DNA of 64,000 nt, taken from positions 181,749 through 245,748 of the forward strand of contig VXRL01000040.1 in assembly GCA_009838515.1 (NCBI GenBank), read 5' to 3'. Shown one piece after another: positions 54,439 through 63,684 of this stretch. A program made the translations under genes and the position numbers. The notes below the pieces were generated by a model, which saw nothing but the letters and a program-made list of their open reading frames with translations, was not told the origin of the DNA and searched no databases. The DNA is from Terriglobia bacterium. GTDB lineage: Bacteria; Acidobacteriota; Terriglobia; Bryobacterales; UBA6623. Within the stretch, counting starts at the first letter, position 1, and each line of letters starts with the position of its first letter.

Positions 54439-54606
54439 TGCCGCCCTCGCACCGTAGCACAGGCTGTAAACCGATCCGGAAACTCGAACCGGCCTATCTT
54501 GCCGGCACGTCGTGCCAGCTTGGTGGCGAGTGACCCGTCCAATGCACGTCGCCGCCCCGACAGGGCTAAAGGCTGCTGGCCTCCAGCGCTGCGGTCGAAT
54601 GCGAAC

Positions 54607-55749
54607 TCAGACGATCTGAACCAGACTTGCGATCAACGCAGCCCGATCGGCAATGCGGTCCACCAAGATGCTCTCGTGAAGCGCGTGGGCCCCTTCTCCC
54701 ACGGCTCCGAGCCCGTCAAGCGTCGGTATGCCCATCGCGGCGGTCGTGTTGCCATCGGAGCCGCCGCCAACCGATGCTTCGCCCAAGCCAACGCCCAACT
54801 GAGAGGAGATCGCCTTGGCGCACTCATACAGCCGAACGACGTCCGCGGTTCGCTCCAGCGGCGGCTTCCTGACACCACCGGAGACAATGACGGTGCAGCG
54901 TGGATCCACGGGGGCGAGCGATCCGAACCGCTCTTCGAGTCGAGCACCCTGCTCGCGCGTGGAAAACCGCACGTCGAATTCCGCCCAGGCGTGTTCGGCC
55001 ACCACGTTCGACGCCGATCCTCCGCGCGCCAGTCCGGGATTGACTGTCATGCCCTGTTCTAGGTCCGTCCATGACGACGCCGCCTGAATCTGGCGGGTGA
55101 GTTCTAGAATCGCGCTAGCCCCGGCGGCGAAATCCAATCCGGCGTGAGTGGCCACACCCTCGACCGACACCTTGAACGTTGCCCCGCCCTTACGCGACGT
55201 CTTCAGGTTGCCCTCCAGTCCGGCACTCGGCTCGGCCACAAGCACGGCCGCACTTTGCGCGGCCTCCTTGCGTACTTGCGAGGTGGAAGACGGGCTTCCG
55301 ATCTCCTCGTCGGAGTTCAGCTGCACCACGAAGCGCCGGCGGGCCTCCAAGCCAAGCTCGCGAAGCGCGCGCGCCGCGAAGATCAAGTACGCCACGCCCG
55401 CCTTCATGTCGAACACTCCCGGACCCCACAAACGTCCGTCTGCCTGCTTCCAAGGCATGCGCTGCAGCGTCCCAACATTCCAGACGGTGTCGATATGCCC
55501 TAGGCCGAGCACTTGGCCGTCCGCCTTGCTGGGAGTGTCGAACTCGATCCGCAGGTGGTCTCCGTGCTCGGACTGTTCCAAGCGGGTGACTCTCGCAATG
55601 TCCTCAGCCGCATCCGCCACGGCAGTGCCCATTCGGTCGACCGCCGCCTTGTCGCAAGTCGGGGATTCGATCTCCACAAAGGTTCGGATCAAGGCGATGA
55701 TCTCGCCCTCGCGCTCGCGCATGTAGCTGAGGATCGTTCGGCTGTCCAC
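54607..55749 (-). CDS. M20 family metallopeptidase (carboxypeptidase G2-like)
   Basis: The 380-aa protein has the di-zinc M20 ligands: GLGHIDTVW (His 92 region), GPGVFDMKAGV (bridging Asp), NSDEEIGSP (catalytic and bridging Glu pair) and GGGSDGN near the end with a later Glu/His stretch. Carboxypeptidase G2-type members remove C-terminal Glu from folate-like or peptide substrates; others are amidohydrolases. It lies 26 nt downstream of the secreted unknown protein in the rnc operon. Confidence 0.9.
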   Translation of the reverse strand: MDSRTILSYMREREGEIIALIRTFVEIESPTCDKAAVDRMGTAVADAAEDIARVTRLEQSEHGDHLRIEFDTPSKADGQVLGLGHIDTVWNVGTLQRMPWKQADGRLWGPGVFDMKAGVAYLIFAARALRELGLEARRRFVVQLNSDEEIGSPSSTSQVRKEAAQSAAVLVAEPSAGLEGNLKTSRKGGATFKVSVEGVATHAGLDFAAGASAILELTRQIQAASSWTDLEQGMTVNPGLARGGSASNVVAEHAWAEFDVRFSTREQGARLEERFGSLAPVDPRCTVIVSGGVRKPPLERTADVVRLYECAKAISSQLGVGLGEASVGGGSDGNTTAAMGIPTLDGLGAVGEGAHALHESILVDRIADRAALIASLVQIV

Positions 55750-55774
55750 TGCTTGCTCCGCCTTCCGAAGAAGG

Positions 55775-56335
55775 CTATTCCACTATCGCGACGGCCCGGC
55801 TCGGCTCCAAGCGCAGTCCGCTGAGCCCGGTCTGTACTTCGGCCTCTTCGCCCGTTAAGTAGGGCCGAAACTCCGGCGGGGCGTACGCCTCGATGAGCCA
55901 GCCCACGACCGACTCCGGGATTTCGACGCCCTCAACCAGAACTGAGACTACATTCAGGGACCCCCGCCCGTCCTCGATCGCCAAATCGCTGTCTATCAGA
56001 ATCGAGCGCGTCCCCTTCAGCAGCAGCCGCATCAAGACGGGCAGGTTCTCTAGCGCCTTGCCGGCCACCTCCAGGTCGATCTGCGCTCCAAGGACCGCCC
56101 CCCCTTGGCGCAGCGACACTTCAACGTTCTCGACACCGTCTGGCAGCGCCAGCGCTCCATGGATCTTGAGAAACGCGTTCAGCTCGTCCTCGGAGAATTC
56201 CACGGCCGTACCGCTGGGCAGGGACTTATCCGCGATCTGCTGGAGTTTCCGCGCGGCAGACAGCGAAGCCGCTTCGTCAACTGCGGCCGTCCCCACCTGC
56301 AACGCCAAACAGAGCGAGAGAGCGAGCACCCGCAC
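55775..56335 (-). CDS. Secreted protein of unknown function in rnc operon
   Basis: The 186-aa protein starts GTG and has a signal peptide (to about residue 17-18, ending GTA). The mature part alternates beta-strand-like motifs: FSEDELNAFLKIHG, LPDGVENVEVSLRQGGAVLGAQIDLEV, LLKGTRSILIDSDLAI and VEGVEIPESVVGWLIEAY. The layout resembles lipid-binding DUF2993/LmeA-like proteins but this is not firm. It begins 5 nt after the rnc stop, so it is cotranscribed. Confidence 0.75.
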   Translation of the reverse strand: MRVLALSLCLALQVGTAAVDEAASLSAARKLQQIADKSLPSGTAVEFSEDELNAFLKIHGALALPDGVENVEVSLRQGGAVLGAQIDLEVAGKALENLPVLMRLLLKGTRSILIDSDLAIEDGRGSLNVVSVLVEGVEIPESVVGWLIEAYAPPEFRPYLTGEEAEVQTGLSGLRLEPSRAVAIVE

Positions 56336-56340
56336 GACTC

Positions 56341-57087
56341 TCAGGCCTCCGCCCCGGCCGCTACGCCCGCTCCGGAAGTCGGATCCGAAGCTTCCGATTC
56401 CAGCAACATCCGCAAGAGCTGCGCGGCCGCCTCGCTCTCGGCGGCCCGCTTTGTGGGACCAGTGCCAGTCCCTACGAGGTCTCCGCTGCGAGCCTCGACG
56501 AAGAAAGTCGGTCTATTGTCTGACCCTTCGGTGCGAACCACGGCGTACCGCGGCCGCTCCCGCCGGCGCGCCTGCAGCCACTCTTGCAGTGCCGCCTTGT
56601 GGTTGCCCTCGTCCGGCGACCGGTCCAGGGCGTCCGACATGTCGCCGGAGAGCATGCACTGTGCAACCACCCGCTTCGCCGCAGCGATACCGCCATCGAG
56701 ATACACCGCGCCCAGCACCGCCTCGAATGCGTTGGCCAAGAGCCGCTGCTCGGTCCGATCACCGACGAGACACTGCCCCCCACCCACCTGCAGGTACTCC
56801 GCCAGGTCTAGCCTGTCGGCAACATGGGCCAAGCGCTCGTTGCTCACGTGGAGCGACTTCAGCTTGGTCAATTCTCCTGAACCGGCGTCGGGGAAACGCT
56901 CAAGCAGGACATCGCTGAGGCATAGGTCTAGCACCGTGTCACCGAGAAACTCCAGCCTTTCGTTGGAGCCGCCCGCGCCAAGAACCGCCGAGCGATGGGT
57001 CAGCGCCAGGCGCAGGCGGCCAAGGTCGCGAAAGCAGTGGCCGAGCCGCTCAGCGAAGTGCCGCAGGTCTGCTTCGCCGGGCACCAT
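56341..57087 (-). CDS. rnc: Ribonuclease III
   Basis: The 248-aa protein has the RNase III signature NERLEFLGDTVLDLC near 42-56 and the second acidic patch NAFEAVLGAVYLDGG (about 118-132). A double-stranded RNA-binding domain follows at the C-terminus (NHKAALQEWLQARRRERPRYAVV, GTGPTKRAAESEAAAQLL). The canonical Asp after LGD is Thr-flanked (LGDTV vs LGDAV), a conservative change. It processes rRNA and other dsRNA. Operon order TPR-like gene, rnc, secreted unknown, M20. Confidence 0.95.
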   Translation of the reverse strand: MVPGEADLRHFAERLGHCFRDLGRLRLALTHRSAVLGAGGSNERLEFLGDTVLDLCLSDVLLERFPDAGSGELTKLKSLHVSNERLAHVADRLDLAEYLQVGGGQCLVGDRTEQRLLANAFEAVLGAVYLDGGIAAAKRVVAQCMLSGDMSDALDRSPDEGNHKAALQEWLQARRRERPRYAVVRTEGSDNRPTFFVEARSGDLVGTGTGPTKRAAESEAAAQLLRMLLESEASDPTSGAGVAAGAEA

Positions 57088-57104
57088 CGCCCAAACTCGA
57101 CTGC

Positions 57105-57848
57105 CTACAGGCCCTGCTTAAGCTCTGCGCAGAGATCGGTTCCGGCACCGCCTACGAATCCGCCTAGATCGGAGCATCGCTGAGCCTCGGCAGCCGCCTC
57201 TTCGTTCTTGCCTTGCTTGGACAGAACCAGGGCCAGATTGTAGATCGTGAACGGCACAGGCTGTGCTGACAGTGCAATCGCCTGGCGGAACGAGGCTTCG
57301 GAAGCAGCGAAGTCTTCCCGCTTCAGTGCAACGCCGCCCAAGGCTTCGTGGCACTGCGACATGAACTCCTTGCGAGTGGCCAACCACGCGTCATCTGTCA
57401 TGTTGGGATCCATCTTGGCCAGCGTGGGGATCAGCCCCATCGCCCGCTTGGCATAGTCCTCGGCCTTGGCGAGCTTCTCTTCCTTGTCCAGATCGAATTC
57501 CCGGGTACGGGTCGGGATCGCGCCGGCGAGCGAGATCAGGGTCCCCGCCATGACGCCCGGCGCGGGATTGCTTTCCAGCACCATGTCGCCGTACAGCAGC
57601 ATGTTGTCGAAGTCGTTCAGCTGCTGGTACGACAGCATCGTCATGTACGCTGCCAGGCCGGCCGCTTCGCTTTCCGGGTAGGTCGACAGAAACGCCTCGC
57701 CGGCGGCGGCTCGCTCTGGGACAGAGGCTGCGCTCTGCACGGCGATGAAGGCGTCGACCTCTTCTTGAGACTTGAAATTCGGCTGCTGGGCCAGCAGGCC
57801 CGCCGCGCACAGACACGCAGCCAGAGCCAGGGTCAAGATTCGTTTCAT
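57105..57848 (-). CDS. Secreted TPR-like protein
   Basis: Start 57848 (MKRILTLALAACLCAAGLLAQ) gives a clean signal peptide; the frame upstream adds three residues. The 247-aa protein has tetratricopeptide-like helices: AAYMTMLSYQQLNDFDNMLLYGDMVL, KAEDYAKRAMGLIP, EALGGVALKREDFAASEASFRQAIALS and YNLALVLSKQGKNEEAAAEAQRC. It is probably periplasmic and mediates protein contacts. It lies 17 nt upstream of rnc and diverges from the UvrA gene. Confidence 0.85.
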   Translation of the reverse strand: MKRILTLALAACLCAAGLLAQQPNFKSQEEVDAFIAVQSAASVPERAAAGEAFLSTYPESEAAGLAAYMTMLSYQQLNDFDNMLLYGDMVLESNPAPGVMAGTLISLAGAIPTRTREFDLDKEEKLAKAEDYAKRAMGLIPTLAKMDPNMTDDAWLATRKEFMSQCHEALGGVALKREDFAASEASFRQAIALSAQPVPFTIYNLALVLSKQGKNEEAAAEAQRCSDLGGFVGGAGTDLCAELKQGL

Positions 57849-58007
57849 CGGATACATCCTCCCAGCGGCCCCAAGGCTCGCCCAGCACCGCTAGCTTCCA
57901 GTGTACCGCCACCAACCTTCGTTCTGAACGCCGTCACCGGCAAGCGAACCGCGCCGCACGGCAAGACCGGCGCTGCCCGCGAAGGCGCGGCCCGCCTGCG
58001 AGATATA

Positions 58008-60923
58008 ATGAGGTCGCTGCGTCCGGCCGCAGCACCCCTCCACGGCGTTCGGGTCCGACCACCGGTGCCACAGGAATACCTCGAAATCCGCGGCGCACGG
58101 GTTCACAACCTCAAGAACATCAGCCTGCGGCTGCCCCACAACCAGCTTATCGTGGTGACGGGGGTTTCGGGCTCGGGCAAGTCTTCGCTGGTGTTCGACA
58201 TCGTCTACGCCGAGGGTCGGCGACGCTACGTCGAATCCCTCTCGTCGTACGCCAGGCAGTTCCTCGAGCGCATGGAACGACCCGATGCCGACGAAGTGCT
58301 AGGCATCGCTCCGACTGTCGCGATCCGGCAAAAAAACACCACCAGGAATCCCCGCTCGACCGTGGCGACGACCACGGAGATAGCCGATTTCCTGCGATTG
58401 CTGTTCGCGCGCGCAGGACGGACGTACTGCGCGAAGTGCGGCGACAGGGTCTCCCGGGACGGCGTGGAATCGGTCACCCAAAGCGTGCTGTCGCTGGAGC
58501 CGGGCAGTCGCTGGCACGCGCTGTTTCCGATCTCGTTGGACCAAGCGTATGAGGAATTCGACAGCGAAGGCGCGGAATTCGAGTCGCCCCTGGCGGGAAG
58601 GCTCGCGCAGCTGCGCGGACGCGGATTCAATCGCTTGTTCCAAGACGGCAAGATCTTCGAATTCTCTAACCCGGAATCCCTCTTGGATATCGATTTCGAA
58701 GAGCCGGTCTACGTCTTGGTCGACAGGCTCGCGGTCTCATCCGAGATCGGCGAGCGTGTCGCGGACGCCGTCGAGATCTCCTACCGCGAGTGCGGCGAAA
58801 TTCGCTTCGAGCAGGCCGGCCAGCCTGATCGCCACCTCCGATTCAGCAGCGCCTTCGAGTGCCGCCGCTGCGGCCTGAAACACCAACAGCTCCGCCCGCC
58901 GATGTTTAGCCTCCACTCGCCCGAAGGGCGCTGCCCATCGTGCCTCGGCAGCGGGCTCGCCGAAGGCTACTCCATGGAACTGGTCCTTGACGCACCCGAG
59001 CTCAGCTTGAGGCAAGGTCCGTTTCGGTTCGGCAGGAGGATGCTGGCGCCGTACCTGAACCGTTTGGTCAGAGCAGCGGCTAAAGCGAACATACCCATCG
59101 ATGTCCCGTACCGAAACCTAAAGCCCGACGAGCGCAAGTTTCTGGAAGACGGCGGCCCGGGATTTGGCGGCTTGCAGGGAATACTCCGCGACTTGGCGCG
59201 GAAGCGCTACAAGCCGCAAGTGGCCGCAGCGCTAGCGAGCTGGCGAGGCCAAGTGCCGTGCGATACCTGCGACGGGAGGCGATTCGCGCCGGCGATCTTG
59301 AATGTGCGGGTAGGAGGCATGGCTATCGACCAAGTCTTGAGCCTGTCACTAGAGGATGCGATGCGGTTCTTTCAGAACCTGGAACTGGACCCGACCGAGA
59401 CCAAGGTGGCCGACCGAGTGCTGACCGAGATCCTGAACCGGCTCCGCTTTCTCACCGATGTCGGCTTGGGCTACTTGTCTCTGGATCGGAAGTCCAACAC
59501 GCTGTCGGGAGGGGAGGCCCAGAGGATCCAGCTGGCGAGCTCGCTGGGATCGCGCTTGGTCGGTGTCTGCTACGTGCTTGACGAGCCCTCGATCGGACTG
59601 CACAGCCGAGATACAGCCCGGCTCATCCGGGTCCTTCAGGAGTTGCGCGATCTGGGCAATACGATTTTCGTGGTCGAACACGATCGCGAGGTGATGCGCA
59701 GCGCAGATCGCTTGGTCGATCTCGGACCGGTCGGAGGCGAGCACGGCGGCCGCCTGTTGTTTAACGGGTCCTACAAGGCGATCTTGGCTGCCAACAACGG
59801 GTCGATCACTGCTCGCTATCTCAGCGGCCGTGCCAAGATACCGGCTCCAGCGCGGCGCAGGCCGCGCGGCGCTAGGTCTGCCCTCAGATTTCTCGGCGCG
59901 CAAGAGCACAATCTCAAGGCCATCGACGTCGAGATCCCTTTGGGGATGATGACCGTGGTGACCGGAGTCTCCGGTTCCGGCAAGTCGACGCTGCTGCATA
60001 AGGTGGTTTACGACCACCTGAACCGGCATTGCAACCAAGCCAACCGACAGTGGTCTCCGTCTCAATCGAACATCGAAGGAGCAACGGTTCGAAAGGTCGA
60101 GGGTGCTCAGCGAATCGAGCAAGTGGTGTTGGTCGACCAGTCAGCGAACGACCGCGGAAACCGTTCGGTGCCCGCCACTTACATGGGCGTCTTCGATGAC
60201 ATCAGGAACCTGTTCGCGCGGACATCGATGGCCATCAATCGAGGCTATACGCCGAGCTTCTTCTCGTTTAACGTAGATGGGGCCTCCCACTACTACCAGA
60301 GCGTCGTCGGCCGCTGCCCGACTTGCCGCGGAACCGGTCTGCAGACGATTGACATGCAGTTCCTCGCCGATGTCGAACTGACATGCGAGGAGTGCCAGGG
60401 ACGTCGCTTTCAGGCCGAGATTCTTGAGGTCGAATACCGCGGCAAGAGCATTTGGGACGTGCTGCAATTGACGGTCGACGAGGCACTGCAGGTCTTTTCC
60501 GACAATCGCTCGATCTCGAGCCGGCTGCAAGTGCTGTCGGACGTGGGCTTGGGCTATATCCGCTTGGGCCAGCCGGCCGGGCAACTGTCCGGTGGCGAGG
60601 CGCAGCGCATGAAGCTGGCTATGTACCTCGCTGACCGGCGGTACAAGAAGACCCTGTACCTGTTCGACGAGCCCACCACAGGGTTACACTTCGAAGACAT
60701 CAAGAATCTGCTGGCGGCTTTTGACCGGCTGATCGAGAACGGAGCGAGCGTGATGGTCGTCGAGCACAACTTGGATGTGATCAAGTGTGCCGATTGGATC
60801 ATCGACCTCGGCCCGGAGGGCGGAGAGGCGGGCGGAGAAATCGTGGCGTGCGGTCCGCCGGAAACCATCGCTCAGTGCGAGCTTTCCCACACGGGACGCT
60901 TCTTGCGAGCCGCGCTGGCATGA
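58008..60923 (+). CDS. UvrA-family ABC ATPase (UvrA or UvrA2)
   Basis: ATG 58008 gives 971 aa; GTG 58065 is an alternative because TATAAT at 58003-58008 overlaps the ATG. The frame upstream to 57348 is the reverse of the TPR gene and is dropped. Two ABC modules have Walker A GVSGSGKSS (about 52) and GVSGSGKST (about 655), signatures LSGGEAQRIQLA and LSGGEAQRMKLA, and zinc-type Cys clusters CAKC, CRRC/CPSC, CDTC and CPTC/CEEC. UvrA recognises bulky DNA lesions with UvrB. The YMGVFD and shortened central region look more like UvrA2. Confidence 0.9.
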   Translation: MRSLRPAAAPLHGVRVRPPVPQEYLEIRGARVHNLKNISLRLPHNQLIVVTGVSGSGKSSLVFDIVYAEGRRRYVESLSSYARQFLERMERPDADEVLGIAPTVAIRQKNTTRNPRSTVATTTEIADFLRLLFARAGRTYCAKCGDRVSRDGVESVTQSVLSLEPGSRWHALFPISLDQAYEEFDSEGAEFESPLAGRLAQLRGRGFNRLFQDGKIFEFSNPESLLDIDFEEPVYVLVDRLAVSSEIGERVADAVEISYRECGEIRFEQAGQPDRHLRFSSAFECRRCGLKHQQLRPPMFSLHSPEGRCPSCLGSGLAEGYSMELVLDAPELSLRQGPFRFGRRMLAPYLNRLVRAAAKANIPIDVPYRNLKPDERKFLEDGGPGFGGLQGILRDLARKRYKPQVAAALASWRGQVPCDTCDGRRFAPAILNVRVGGMAIDQVLSLSLEDAMRFFQNLELDPTETKVADRVLTEILNRLRFLTDVGLGYLSLDRKSNTLSGGEAQRIQLASSLGSRLVGVCYVLDEPSIGLHSRDTARLIRVLQELRDLGNTIFVVEHDREVMRSADRLVDLGPVGGEHGGRLLFNGSYKAILAANNGSITARYLSGRAKIPAPARRRPRGARSALRFLGAQEHNLKAIDVEIPLGMMTVVTGVSGSGKSTLLHKVVYDHLNRHCNQANRQWSPSQSNIEGATVRKVEGAQRIEQVVLVDQSANDRGNRSVPATYMGVFDDIRNLFARTSMAINRGYTPSFFSFNVDGASHYYQSVVGRCPTCRGTGLQTIDMQFLADVELTCEECQGRRFQAEILEVEYRGKSIWDVLQLTVDEALQVFSDNRSISSRLQVLSDVGLGYIRLGQPAGQLSGGEAQRMKLAMYLADRRYKKTLYLFDEPTTGLHFEDIKNLLAAFDRLIENGASVMVVEHNLDVIKCADWIIDLGPEGGEAGGEIVACGPPETIAQCELSHTGRFLRAALA

Positions 60924-61567
60924 GGTGGCTGATGTTGGCGGCACTGGCCGCTCCACTCGCAGCGCAGGACTGGGCGTTCCCCCACCGCACGCATCTAGCG
61001 ATGGGCCTCGATTGCGGCACCTGCCACAGTGCGGCGAGGGACAGTTCGGAGGCCGGCGATAACCTGCTGCCCGGCGGCGCGCTTTGCGAAGCCTGCCACA
61101 ACGGCCAGACAGCGCCCGCCATCGATACCGCCCCGCTGAGCGGACGCGCGGGCACGGCCCGCAGCTTCCGCTTCGACCACTCGTTCCATCTCGGCTTGGG
61201 CGAGATCGCTCCGCTAGTCGCGGCCGCGATCGACAGCGGGAACTACTTCGGCAAGCCTGGCGACGCGCGGCGCTTTCTGGACAGTGCCGGCGAGTGTGGC
61301 GCCTGTCACCGAGGCCTCGCGGAAAGCACCCGGGTCGTGCCTGGAGCGCACATGCCGCAGATGGCCGACTGCATCGTCTGCCACACCAAGATCGACAATC
61401 CGTTCAGCTGTCCGGACTGCCACGTCGAGGGGGCGGACCTGCGACCCGCCGACCACACCCGGGAATTCATCGACACCCACTCGACCGGCAAGGCAGGGCT
61501 GGACAAGATCTCGTGCCAGCCTTGCCACGGCCGCGTAGTGTCCGACGAGCCGGGATCGAGCGGCTAG
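60920..61567 (+). CDS. Six-haem c-type cytochrome
   Basis: The ATG at 60920 overlaps the UvrA stop as ATGA, a strong sign of coupling. The 215-aa protein has a signal peptide (to about residue 15, AQD) and six CxxCH haem sites at 32-36, 56-60, 126-130, 151-155, 164-168 and 199-203. Several other His residues (HRTHL, FRFDHSFHLG) can be distal ligands. It is likely a periplasmic electron carrier for cytochrome c7/c552-type pathways, for example nitrite or metal reduction. Its stop overlaps the convergent Gfo/Idh stop in a CTAG. Confidence 0.93.
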   Translation: MRWLMLAALAAPLAAQDWAFPHRTHLAMGLDCGTCHSAARDSSEAGDNLLPGGALCEACHNGQTAPAIDTAPLSGRAGTARSFRFDHSFHLGLGEIAPLVAAAIDSGNYFGKPGDARRFLDSAGECGACHRGLAESTRVVPGAHMPQMADCIVCHTKIDNPFSCPDCHVEGADLRPADHTREFIDTHSTGKAGLDKISCQPCHGRVVSDEPGSSG

Positions 61568-62868
61568 ACCTTGTCCGGCGCAGGTACCTCGAAGCCCTTG
61601 CGATACGACTTGGACAGCATCGCATTGGCCTGCTCGTCATTCTTGAAGCGCATCGAGGCGCGGTCGAACTTCAGCTTGTTGCCCCGCTGGAACGCGATGT
61701 TGCCCAAGTGCGCCAGTGCCGCCGAGTGGTGCGCGGACTCGACCGGGCCGTGCTGGTCTTCGGTCTTGCGGCTGCGCACCGCCTTGATGAAGTTCTCGTA
61801 GTGCTTGGTCGGCGACTCGCCGCTCTCGACGAGTTCCGGCCTGCGCCCGCGGTAAAGCTCCCACTTGGTGTAGCCGGAGATAACCAGATAGCCCTCCGAA
61901 CCGTAGAAGAGGTTGCCATTGGCCGACTGCGTTTCATGGTTGGAGTGCCAGAATCGGACGGCCACCTCGGCCATCTTGCGCTCCTGCTTGAATTGCAGCA
62001 GCGTGGTCAGCATCTCAGGCGTCTCGCGGTGGTCGTCCCAGATGTAGCGGCCGCCGGAAGACATGACCTCGTCGGGCAGCGTCACGTCCAAGCCCCACTG
62101 CAGCATGTCCAACTCGTGAATTCCCTGATTGCCGATCTCGCCGTTGCCAAAGTCCCAAGTCCAGTGCCAGTTGTAGTGCACGTGGCGCTTGGAGTAGGGG
62201 CGCCACTTGCCAGGTCCGACCCACAAGTCATAGTCCAGGCTGGACGGCGGCTGCTCATCCGGCTGTGCTTCCAGCGGCGGGCGCCACTTGAAGATCGTCG
62301 CCCGGCCCATGTAGACATCGCCGATGGCTCCGTCGCGCATTTTTTGAACGGCCTCGCGCACGGCCTCCGAACTACGCAACTGGACCCCGTGCTGGACGAT
62401 CCGGTTGTACTTCTTGGCGGCCGCGATCAGGCTCAGGCCCTCGTTGAACGTGTGGGTGGCAGGCTTCTCAACATAGACATCCTTGCCCGCTTGGCAGGCC
62501 CATATCGCCGCTAGCGTGTGCCAGTGGTTGGGCGTCGCGATGGTAATGACATCGATGTCCTTGTCTTCGATGACCTTGCGCAGGTCTTGCACGACGCTGG
62601 GGCGATGGCCGTGCTTTTGCTCGAATTCGCCGGCGCGCTTGCGCGCGATCTCCAGATCGGGATCGACGAAGGTCGTGACATCGACGTTGTTGATCGGCTG
62701 CAGCCCGTACATGTGGCTTTGGCCCCGGCCGTTCACGCCCAAGACTGCCGCGCGGATCCTATCGTTGGCCCCGATGACGCCGCTTCCTGCGGCGAACGCG
62801 GCAGCTGGCGCTGCGGCCGCCGCGGCCTTGACGAAGGTTCTTCGCTTAAGTGAGGTGCTTGGCTTCAT
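61564..62868 (-). CDS. Tat-exported Gfo/Idh/MocA family oxidoreductase
   Basis: The 434-aa protein has a Tat signal (LKRRTFVKAAAAAAPAAAFA) at about 8-27 and a Rossmann NAD(P) site (AAVLGVNGRGQSHMYGL). The Gfo/Idh motifs EKPATHTFNEGLSLIAAAKKYNRIVQHGVQLR and WHWTWDFGNGEIGNQGIHELD (lysine/histidine active region) follow. A long C-terminal domain with DMLQWGLDVTLPDEVMSSGGRYIWDD matches the MviM-type group common in Planctomycetota and Acidobacteriota. It oxidises or isomerises sugars outside the cytoplasm. Confidence 0.93.
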   Translation of the reverse strand: MKPSTSLKRRTFVKAAAAAAPAAAFAAGSGVIGANDRIRAAVLGVNGRGQSHMYGLQPINNVDVTTFVDPDLEIARKRAGEFEQKHGHRPSVVQDLRKVIEDKDIDVITIATPNHWHTLAAIWACQAGKDVYVEKPATHTFNEGLSLIAAAKKYNRIVQHGVQLRSSEAVREAVQKMRDGAIGDVYMGRATIFKWRPPLEAQPDEQPPSSLDYDLWVGPGKWRPYSKRHVHYNWHWTWDFGNGEIGNQGIHELDMLQWGLDVTLPDEVMSSGGRYIWDDHRETPEMLTTLLQFKQERKMAEVAVRFWHSNHETQSANGNLFYGSEGYLVISGYTKWELYRGRRPELVESGESPTKHYENFIKAVRSRKTEDQHGPVESAHHSAALAHLGNIAFQRGNKLKFDRASMRFKNDEQANAMLSKSYRKGFEVPAPDKV

Positions 62869-62986
62869 GGCGTATACGCTCCGCAGATCATCCTACCGCA
62901 TCGAGCGGGTTGCGGCAATCCGCTGCAAGCCATTCCGCGCCGTCCGGTTGGCCGTGCGCGAGATCCCCGCGGGGAATCGAGGGCCG

Positions 62987-63634
62987 CTAGGCTCTCGTCG
63001 CGAACAGCGCGGCCTGAGACGCCGGCAGCACACGCACTTGCGCCTCCAGCGAGCTAAACCGCAGCAACCGACCCAGCTCCCTGAACCGATCCAAGGCAGA
63101 GCCCCTTAGGTCGGCCGCGAACACGTCGGCGCAGTCGGAGTACGAGTACCGCTCGCAGCGGGGCGACTGCTCGGCGAGCAGTGCGAGCGCAGGGTCCCAA
63201 AAGCCCTGCCGTCGCAGGAATCGCCTCTGCTGGCCAACTTCGCGGGAGATCTCAAAGTCTCCGCGCATGCCGCGCAGCAGCATTCTGTCACAGCGCGCAA
63301 TGTCGAACTCGCGCTTGGGGTCATAGTCGGGGAAACGGCCAAGGAGCGCGGCCATCTGGCCTGAAGCCAGCGAGAACGGGCTCCAGCGGAAGCGCGAATC
63401 GCCGCTGACCAAGGACCCGCGCAAGAAGATCCGCGCGATGCGCTCGGAATCCTTGCCGCAGACTCCCAAGACCTTCGAGGCTAGTTCCTCAAGCGGAAGG
63501 TCGACCCTTGCCACCGCCGCCATGTTCACGTAGCCGGCCGATTCCGAGCTCACCTTGCAAGTGATGGTCTCCGGCAGCGCCAAACAGCCATGATAGTTGG
63601 GCGCGGCCCCACACGCGGGCTGCGCAAGGCTCAC
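62987..63634 (-). CDS. Unknown Cys-containing protein
   Basis: The frame is open from 63658; GTG 63634 is the working start but no ribosome site confirms it. The 215-aa protein has scattered cysteines (LPETITCKVS, LGVCGKDSERIARIF, RCDRMLLRGMRGD, RYSYSDCADVFAADLRG) and many Arg/Phe positions but no fold I recognise. No signal peptide is obvious after the chosen start. It lies 50 nt after the thioredoxin-like gene and may be co-transcribed with it. Confidence 0.6.
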   Translation of the reverse strand: MSLAQPACGAAPNYHGCLALPETITCKVSSESAGYVNMAAVARVDLPLEELASKVLGVCGKDSERIARIFLRGSLVSGDSRFRWSPFSLASGQMAALLGRFPDYDPKREFDIARCDRMLLRGMRGDFEISREVGQQRRFLRRQGFWDPALALLAEQSPRCERYSYSDCADVFAADLRGSALDRFRELGRLLRFSSLEAQVRVLPASQAALFATRA

Positions 63635-63684
63635 TTGTGGGGCGCGGCAGCGCAGCGCCTACGCCGGCGTTGGCGTCGGCCTAG

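Noticed and set aside
57348..58007. Long N-terminal extension of the UvrA gene
   Set aside because: It is antisense to the TPR-like gene and lacks UvrA homology; the start at 58008 or 58065 is better.
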